A stretch of 36,961 bases of DNA from positions 1 through 36,961 of the forward strand of contig DRHQ01000156.1 of the NCBI GenBank assembly GCA_011049545.1, in the 5' to 3' direction. Under the pieces are notes generated by a model. That model ran no database searches. It was not told where the DNA came from and worked only from the letters and a program-made list of their open reading frames with translations. The stretch comes from Candidatus Aminicenantota bacterium (GTDB lineage Bacteria > Acidobacteriota > Aminicenantia > Aminicenantales > Aminicenantaceae). How positions within the stretch are numbered: position 1 is the stretch's first letter; the number at the start of each line of letters is the position of its first letter. A program made the position numbers and the translations under genes. Positions 31,844 to 36,961 of the stretch are shown one piece after another.

Positions 31844-34621
31844 ATGCGCAAGAATAGGAATCTTATTTCACTTTTTCTTTTAATAGCGCTATTGGCCACA
31901 CCTGTTTTAGCCCAGCGCAAAATAACAACACCCAAAAAACACTTTGGATTTACTCCAGGGGACGATTACCTCCTGGCCAACTACTCTAAATTCATGGCTT
32001 ACTTTAAAAAACTTTCCCTGGAATCCAATCGGCTTTCTCTTGACGGAATCGGGATAACAGCTGAAAAACAGCCGATGTATATGGCCATCATCACTTCTCC
32101 AGAGAATCAAAGGAAAATCAATCGTTATAAAGATATTTCAAAGAGCCTGGCGTTAGCTGAAGGACTTACTGATAGCGAGGCTCGAGAACTAGCTTCTGAA
32201 GGAAGGGCTGTAGTCTGGATTGATGGAGGCTTGCACGGAACTGAAGTGTTGGGAGCGCAGCATCTGATAGAGCTTATCTATCAAATGGTGACCCGAAATG
32301 ATCCTGAGACGCTGAGAATCCTGAATGATGTCATTTTGCTGGTCATCTGCTCAAATCCAGATGGAATGGAGTTGGTTTCAGACTGGTATATGCGGGAAAA
32401 GGAACCAACCAAGAGGTCTACAAGGGGGCTTCCCCGCCTGTATCAGAAGTACATCGGCCACGATAATAATCGTGACTTTTACATGGTCACACAACCTGAG
32501 ACTGAAGCTTTAAACCGGGTGTTGTACCGCGAGTGGTTTCCTCAAATCGTGTACAACCAGCATCAATCTGGTCCAGCAGGAACAGTTTTATTTGCTCCTC
32601 CGTTCCGCGATCCGTTCAACTACTGCTTTGATCCCCTTGTTCCTTTGGGAATCGAGTTCGTCGGAGCTGCAATGCACACCCGTTTCGTTACCGAAGGCAA
32701 AGCAGGAGCCACAATGAGATCAGGAGCAAAATATTCGACCTGGTGGAACGGCGGACTTCGGACATCTACTTACTTTCACAACATGATCGGCATTCTAACA
32801 GAAATCATCGGGAATCCCACGCCTATGGAAATTCCGTTTCTTCCTCAAAAACAACTCCCTAAAAATGATCTTCCTGCTCCGATTGCTCCGCAGAAATGGC
32901 ATTTCCGCCAGTCAATTGAGTACTCGATTACAGCTGACAGGGCAATTCTCGATCTGGCTTCCAAACACCGCGAGGATTTCCTGTTTAACATCTATCTTAT
33001 GGGAAAAAACTCCATTGAACGGGGAAGCCGCGACCACTGGACGATCCATCCGCAACGGATTGCAGCCGTCGAGGAAGCAATCAAAAAAGATAAAGCGCAG
33101 CGAGTAGGCTCAGGCCGAAACCGAGGCTATCCGCGCAAATATTATGATATGCTTTTCGATCCTGCTGAACGTGATCCCCGAGCGTACATTCTTCCCTCTG
33201 ATCAGCCTGACTTTTTAACTGCGACCAAATTTGTGAATACTCTCATCAAGAATGGAATAACCGTTCTTCGAGCAGACGATCCCTTCAAGGTGGGCGATAA
33301 ATCCTATCCTGCTGGTTCTTATATCGTTAAGGCCGCTCAAGCCTTCCGTCCCCACATCCTCTCCATGTTCGAACCTCAAGATCATCCAGATGACATCCCG
33401 TATCCGGGCGGAACACCGATTCCTCCTTACGATAATGCTGGCTGGACTTTGGCTTATCAAATGGGAGTGGAATTCGACCGGATTTATGAAAGTGTCGAAG
33501 GCCCCTTCGAAAAGATTGAAGACATTGCCCAGCCCCCTGCTGGAAAGGTCACACAGAGCAAGAATACCGTTGGCTTTCTCTTAGACCACAGAGTCAATGA
33601 TGCCTTTATTGCCATCAACCGCCTCCTTCGAAAAAAGGAAGAAGTGTACTGGTTAAAAGAGGCTTTTCAGGTTGAGGAAAAGACATACCCTGCTGGCACG
33701 ATCTACATCCCAGCCAAGTCATCCATTTTGCGCCGACTCGGGAATATAGCCAAGGAGATCGGACTGAATTTTGAGGGCATAGATTCCAAACCCTCAGGCG
33801 AAGCTATCCGTTTACGACCAGTGCGCATTGGGTTGTGGGATCAATATGGAGGGTCAATTCCTTCCGGCTGGGTACGGTGGCTACTTGAGCAGTTTGAGTT
33901 CCGGTTTAAAGTGGTTTACCCTGCTACCCTTGATGCTGGCAATTTGAATAAAAAATACGATGTACTAATCTTCGTTAGAGGCGCTATTCCCCTCAGCGAC
34001 AGTCCAAGCAAGACTCGCTTTCGTTCCTCTCCTCAGCCTAAACCAGCAAGTATTCCTTCAGAATTCCGCAAACGACTCGGTAATGTTACCGTGGCTAAAA
34101 CAGTTCCAAAGTTACTTGAATTCATAAAAAATGGTGGCACTTTGCTAGCGATCAGCAGCTCCACAAGCATCGGATACCACGCCGGTTTACCTATTACCAA
34201 TGCTCTCGTTGAAAAGCTTCAGGATGGGAAGGAAAAACCCATTCCCAAGGAAAAATATTTCGTACCTGGCTCAATTCTTCAAGTAAGCGTCGATAACACC
34301 AATCCTCTGGCCTACGGCCTACCCGGGAAAGTAGATGTATCTTTCAATAACAGTCCTGTCTTTCGGATAAAACCGGAAGCTGCCAAAGAAGAAGTGCGCT
34401 CAGTAGCCTGGTTTGAGAACGAGGATCCCCTGCGAAGTGGCTGGGCCTGGGGAAAGAATTACCTGTATGGAGGCATTGCAGTTATTGAGGCCGATGTGGG
34501 TCAAGGTAAGCTTTTCTTGTACGGACCAGAGATTACCCGCCGAGCCCAACCCCATGGAACTTTTAAATTCCTGTTCAACGGAATTTACTATGGAGGATCA
34601 ACTACAGTAGAGCTCAAATAG
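31844..34621 (+). CDS. Secreted M14-family zinc carboxypeptidase
   Basis: 925 residues from the ATG at 31844, which has AAGGAAGG five bases upstream and gives a clean signal peptide (MRKNRNLISLFLLIALLATP, cleavage after VLA). The frame stays open back to a TTG at 31697, but that TTG is the -35 hexamer of the promoter. The zinc site is H131 and E134 (LHGTE) and H240 (YNQHQSG); R210 (NNRD) would bind substrate, and E320 (LTEIIG) is the probable catalytic Glu. The remaining 600 residues form extra domains, including a region near 480-530 (FVNTLIKNGITVLRA) and a late glutamine-amidotransferase-like segment. Large secreted M14 proteins of this kind occur in Acidobacteriota and Bacteroidota. Likely trims peptides outside the cell. 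Confidence 0.9.
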   Translation: MRKNRNLISLFLLIALLATPVLAQRKITTPKKHFGFTPGDDYLLANYSKFMAYFKKLSLESNRLSLDGIGITAEKQPMYMAIITSPENQRKINRYKDISKSLALAEGLTDSEARELASEGRAVVWIDGGLHGTEVLGAQHLIELIYQMVTRNDPETLRILNDVILLVICSNPDGMELVSDWYMREKEPTKRSTRGLPRLYQKYIGHDNNRDFYMVTQPETEALNRVLYREWFPQIVYNQHQSGPAGTVLFAPPFRDPFNYCFDPLVPLGIEFVGAAMHTRFVTEGKAGATMRSGAKYSTWWNGGLRTSTYFHNMIGILTEIIGNPTPMEIPFLPQKQLPKNDLPAPIAPQKWHFRQSIEYSITADRAILDLASKHREDFLFNIYLMGKNSIERGSRDHWTIHPQRIAAVEEAIKKDKAQRVGSGRNRGYPRKYYDMLFDPAERDPRAYILPSDQPDFLTATKFVNTLIKNGITVLRADDPFKVGDKSYPAGSYIVKAAQAFRPHILSMFEPQDHPDDIPYPGGTPIPPYDNAGWTLAYQMGVEFDRIYESVEGPFEKIEDIAQPPAGKVTQSKNTVGFLLDHRVNDAFIAINRLLRKKEEVYWLKEAFQVEEKTYPAGTIYIPAKSSILRRLGNIAKEIGLNFEGIDSKPSGEAIRLRPVRIGLWDQYGGSIPSGWVRWLLEQFEFRFKVVYPATLDAGNLNKKYDVLIFVRGAIPLSDSPSKTRFRSSPQPKPASIPSEFRKRLGNVTVAKTVPKLLEFIKNGGTLLAISSSTSIGYHAGLPITNALVEKLQDGKEKPIPKEKYFVPGSILQVSVDNTNPLAYGLPGKVDVSFNNSPVFRIKPEAAKEEVRSVAWFENEDPLRSGWAWGKNYLYGGIAVIEADVGQGKLFLYGPEITRRAQPHGTFKFLFNGIYYGGSTTVELK

Positions 34622-34673
34622 CCCCATCTTTAAAAGAGTATTCTAATATAAACGCAATATTTATTTTTACAAT

Positions 34674-34707
34674 GTCATTGCGGACCCTTAAAGGGCGTGA
34701 CAATCTC
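34674..34707 (+). repeat. 34-bp GTCATT...CAATCTC repeat, copy 2
   Basis: Starts GTCATTGCGG, central stem CCCTTAAAGGG, ends GTGACAATCTC. Same length and ends as the copy at 22494-22527, with a different hairpin. Confidence 0.65.
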
Positions 34708-34750
34708 TTAAAGGGTTGCTGATGAATCAATACAGAGAACTACTTTTGCT

Positions 34751-34779
34751 GCAAGAAAAGAATGAAGGGCTATCCCTTC
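34751..34779 (-). terminator. Probable terminator of cold-shock gene
   Basis: On the minus strand a six-bp stem GAAGGG-ATAG-CCCTTC (34764-34779) followed by ATTCTTTTCTT, 31 bp after the stop. The T-run is interrupted. Confidence 0.5.
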
Positions 34780-34810
34780 AAACCCTGAATCCGGAGACCT
34801 TGCTCTAGTG

Positions 34811-35017
34811 CTATGACTCAGACTTAACGACGTTCTTAGCTACGGGTCCTCGATCGCTCTCTTCCACGTCAAAACTTACTTCTTCACCTTCAGCGAGGGT
34901 TTTGAACCCCCCCATGGTGATAGAAGAAAAGTGAACAAATATGTCCCGACCTTCTTCCTCTTTAATGAATCCGTATCCTTTTTTGTCGTTGAACCACTTT
35001 ACAATCCCTTTTGGCAA
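34811..35017 (-). CDS. Cold-shock domain protein (CspA family)
   Basis: 68 residues. The start is a TTG at 35017: a perfect AGGAGGT lies seven bases upstream, and the product aligns from residue 1 with Csp proteins (PKGIVKWFNDKKGYGFI). RNP1 is KGYGFI (13-18) and RNP2 DIFVHF (25-30). It binds single-stranded RNA/DNA and acts as RNA chaperone. The promoter at 35150-35178 gives a leader of about 125 nt, as is common for cold-inducible csp genes. In that leader CGACCT can pair with AGGTCG overlapping the ribosome site. With the TTG start this suggests translation is tuned. Whether it is cold-induced cannot be read from sequence. Confidence 0.93.
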   Translation of the reverse strand: MPKGIVKWFNDKKGYGFIKEEEGRDIFVHFSSITMGGFKTLAEGEEVSFDVEESDRGPVAKNVVKSES

Positions 35018-35022
35018 AGCGT

Positions 35023-35069
35023 CGACCTCCTTTAAAAATTTTTCTCTTATGGTCCCAAGCCTTAGGTCG
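35023..35069 (-). promoter_or_regulatory. Possible ribosome-site-masking stem in csp leader
   Basis: On the mRNA strand CGACCT (from 35064-35069) is complementary to AGGTCG (from 35023-35028), which covers the end of the Shine-Dalgarno sequence. The six-bp pairing is visible; function is inference. Confidence 0.35.
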
Positions 35070-35149
35070 CGGCTCTGTCACAGGGGAAAATCCTTTAGAG
35101 CAAAGCCAACCCCCGATAAAGCAGGGCCATTTCTTATGACTAAATACAA

Positions 35150-35178
35150 TTTATAAATTAAAAATAAAATTTATTCAA
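35150..35178 (-). promoter_or_regulatory. Promoter of cold-shock gene
   Basis: On the minus strand: TTGAAT (35173-35178), 17-bp AT-rich spacer, TATAAA (35150-35155). Confidence 0.55.
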
Positions 35179-35367
35179 GGAAAAAATAACCTTTTATTTA
35201 TGCTATTAAATGCCCATTTCGCCTATTTCCTACCATTTTAGGCCTGCTGTGAGGGGAAGATAAGGGTGCTTGTTCCCATGTAAGCCCATGTATTATTTTT
35301 AAGCACTCGAATATGTCTGATCATGGAAAGCATCTCTAAATCCTTTAACACTCATTGATAAAGCATG

Positions 35368-35548
35368 GGTTTTGGGAAATATCTGCAGCGACCATTGAAG
35401 ATTTAGCCTTCGGAATTCGCTCTTCGAGGAAACACGACGGAGGAGGGCGTCGAGTATGTCTGAGCAGAGCGAGTTACGCAGACGCCGAGAAGAGCGAATG
35501 GAGAATGGCGTTAAAAATCTGAAGGGAGCTAGGCTATTTTCCAAAACC
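35368..35548. repeat. 181-bp nested inverted-repeat element
   Basis: Outer arms 35368-35381 and 35535-35548 match as inverted repeats at 13 of 14 bases (GGTTTTGGGAAATA and TATTTTCCAAAACC). Inner arms 35415-35425 and 35489-35499 match perfectly (ATTCGCTCTTC and GAAGAGCGAAT). Inside them GGCGTC (35446-35451) pairs with GACGCC (35481-35486). The interior is more GC-rich than the flanks. It could be a MITE-like element or a structured RNA; no target duplication is evident. Confidence 0.6.
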
Positions 35549-35650
35549 TTCCTTACTATCTACTTTTTTGACAAAAGCTATTAATTAAATATACTTGTAG
35601 CTGATTTAAGCCTTAGGAAAAGAATACATCCAAAAGAATGTTTTTAAGAA

Positions 35651-35679
35651 TTGAGAAAAATATAAAATCTGCCTATAAT
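35651..35679 (+). promoter_or_regulatory. Promoter of glycosyltransferase gene
   Basis: TTGAGA (35651-35656), 17-bp spacer, TATAAT (35674-35679), a consensus -10. Start near 35686, about 119 nt before the ATG. Confidence 0.6.
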
Positions 35680-35804
35680 GGGCATCTTATTGCCAGAGAG
35701 AATTCATATTAGATATTGAAATTATTGCTGAAACGACTTTGCTTTGTAATTTCTTAGATTATTTATAAACTTAAAAGAAAAAAGGAAGAGGAGGGATTTT
35801 TCGC

Positions 35805-36961
35805 ATGAGGAATTTAAGGTCAGGTATTGAATTTATAGTGGCGATTCCTTCCTACATGGAAGCGGATACCATATCCTTTGTTACAAAGCAGGTCGATCTT
35901 GGGCTCGCAAAATACTATAGCAATCTCAACTCAATTATTCTTAACGTTGATAACAATAGCGAAGACGACACAAAGGGAGCATTTCTTTCTACGAATACCA
36001 AAAATCCTAAGCACTACATTACGACTCCTGAAGGAGTGAAAGGCAAAGGAAATAACTTCCTTAATTTTTTAAAATTTTCGAAAAGCCATTCTGCTACTCT
36101 AAAGGTAGCTTTAACTGTTGATGCTGATCTGCGTTCGATTACTCCTGAGTGGGTAAAGTACCTGGGTGAGCCAATTCTCAAGGGATATGATTACACTTTG
36201 CCCCTGTATTCTAGGCATCAATTCGATGGAACGATAACCAATCATATCTGCTTCCCGCTGCTCTATGGTTTACTGGGTGAACATTTGCGTCAGCCTATTG
36301 GTGGTGAGTTTGCCTTTTCCCCTGCACTTATGAATCACTGGCTGAAGCAAAAATGGAATTCTCAGGCAAGACAGTATGGGGTTGATATCTTCATGGCACT
36401 CCACGCTATTTTCGGCAACTTCAAGATTTGCGAAACAGGCCTTGGGGCAAAAAAACACAAAGCCAGCGCGCCAAAACTCGGACCTATGTTTACTCAAGTG
36501 ATTACAACATTATTCGATCTCCTTCTCTCCAGAGAGTCATCCTGGATGAGTATTCCAATGACAAAGCCTAAGACTAAAAAAAGATTTGGCCTCCAAGGCT
36601 TTGGTCTACCGCAGGAATTGAAGATCGACATGAGAGAGCTAAAAGATAAATTGAGGGAAGAATACTATCCAAGAGAAAAGCTCCTCAAAAGAATTCTAAG
36701 TGATTATGCCAGTTCAAGCCTGGCAAAAATGTTTGAACACGATGTTTACAACATTGACATTCTGATGTGGACCCAGCTGGTTTACCAGCTGCTCTTTTCT
36801 TATAGGAATGGCTCTGCAAAAGCCAGGAAAGATATTGTAGAAGCCCTCAAGCCGCTCTATTTCACACGCTCAGTAACTTTTGATTACATGACGTGGCGCT
36901 ACTCTCCAAAGTATGTTGAAGAAGCAATACTCGAACAGGCCAAGGCCTTTGCAGCTCAAAA
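35805..36961 (+). CDS. GT-A glycosyltransferase, GpgS/mannosylglycerate-synthase-like (C-terminus beyond window)
   Basis: 385 codons are visible and the frame is still open at the edge. GAGGAGG lies nine bases before the ATG. The GT-A opening is FIVAIPSYMEADTISFV (about 10-26). It is followed by NVDNNSEDDT, a GKGNN loop like the GpgS/MGS nucleotide-sugar contact, the metal-binding DADLRS, RQPIGGEFAFS and a YGVDIFM acidic site. These match the retaining GT78/GT81-like enzymes that glycosylate glycerate or phosphoglycerate for compatible solutes. The region after about residue 230 is helical and not part of the minimal enzyme. No phosphatase gene is visible downstream because the window ends. 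I am fairly sure of the fold, less of the substrate. Confidence 0.75.
   Translation, partial: MRNLRSGIEFIVAIPSYMEADTISFVTKQVDLGLAKYYSNLNSIILNVDNNSEDDTKGAFLSTNTKNPKHYITTPEGVKGKGNNFLNFLKFSKSHSATLKVALTVDADLRSITPEWVKYLGEPILKGYDYTLPLYSRHQFDGTITNHICFPLLYGLLGEHLRQPIGGEFAFSPALMNHWLKQKWNSQARQYGVDIFMALHAIFGNFKICETGLGAKKHKASAPKLGPMFTQVITTLFDLLLSRESSWMSIPMTKPKTKKRFGLQGFGLPQELKIDMRELKDKLREEYYPREKLLKRILSDYASSSLAKMFEHDVYNIDILMWTQLVYQLLFSYRNGSAKARKDIVEALKPLYFTRSVTFDYMTWRYSPKYVEEAILEQAKAFAAQ

Larger units (their letters stand above)
35018..35804. other. Intergenic region between cold-shock and glycosyltransferase genes
   Basis: 787 bp. From left: cold-shock gene leader and promoter (to 35178), about 190 bp with no visible signal, the 181-bp inverted-repeat element (35368-35548), a TTGACA-16-TATACT box (35568-35595) and a TTGAGA-17-TATAAT promoter (35651-35679) for the gene at 35805. 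Confidence 0.6.

Noticed and set aside
34722..34808. 28-codon plus-strand ORF (MNQYRELLLLQ...)
   Set aside because: Overlaps the cold-shock terminator hairpin and has only a poor ribosome site; not enough to call a gene.
35299..35544. 81-residue minus-strand ORF
   Set aside because: Almost entirely inside the 181-bp inverted-repeat element; no ribosome site.

Overview
The window is about 37 kb of moderately AT-rich bacterial chromosome. I see no rRNA, tRNA, CRISPR array, phage module or intact transposase. The gene content is two eukaryote-like signalling proteins, eight predicted exported or lipid-anchored peptidases/hydrolases, a Trk potassium system, and RRM and cold-shock RNA-binding proteins. 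Small palindromic repeats fill the gaps. This mix fits an uncultured, peptide-degrading Gram-negative lineage of the Acidobacteriota/Aminicenantes kind. That placement is inference from gene families only.

Layout. 1-2052 (-) is a secreted protein, cut by the left edge, with seven 52-residue repeats (a probable seven-bladed propeller) followed by Ig-like domains. A 4-TM protein lies just upstream of it (2072-2479), preceded by a decayed lipoprotein start. 2985-4655 (+) is an M28 peptidase, convergent with a zinc-ribbon/Ser-Thr kinase/TolB/TPR protein (4728-7256) and a small ABM-fold protein (7401-7694). 8156-9364 (-) holds an RRM protein with a structured leader, a helical protein and a TPR protein. 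9703-12563 (+) is trkA-trkH. 12772-20723 (-) carries an S9A peptidase, a SpoIIE-type phosphatase with a 65-aa membrane protein, and a zinc metalloprotease. 20883-23715 (+) is a TRAP/IT-like permease, an unlisted 51-aa membrane protein and an M14/aspartoacylase-like hydrolase. 23822-28772 (+) is a coiled-coil secreted protein, two tandem C69 dipeptidases and a DUF6305-like protein. A cupin (29207-29587, +) is convergent with an S9C peptidase (29604-31514, -). An M14 carboxypeptidase follows (31844-34621, +), then a cold-shock protein with a TTG start and long leader (34811-35017, -), and a GpgS/MGS-like glycosyltransferase cut by the right edge (35805-end, +).

How the genes work together. The peptidases and the permease suggest extracellular peptide or N-acyl-amino-acid breakdown with uptake. 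Trk and the glycosyltransferase may belong to osmotic adaptation. The kinase and phosphatase are envelope-anchored signalling proteins without obvious partners here.

Best non-gene signals: (i) a repeated promoter architecture, TTGACA-17 bp-TAnnnn with an extended -10 TGn and a T-rich spacer, ahead of at least six unrelated genes; (ii) a palindromic repeat family (seven copies) that often doubles as terminator and shows compensatory base changes; (iii) a 13-bp perfect inverted repeat in the leader of the RRM gene; (iv) a 97-bp element with 29-bp perfect terminal inverted repeats; (v) a 181-bp nested inverted-repeat element near the right end.
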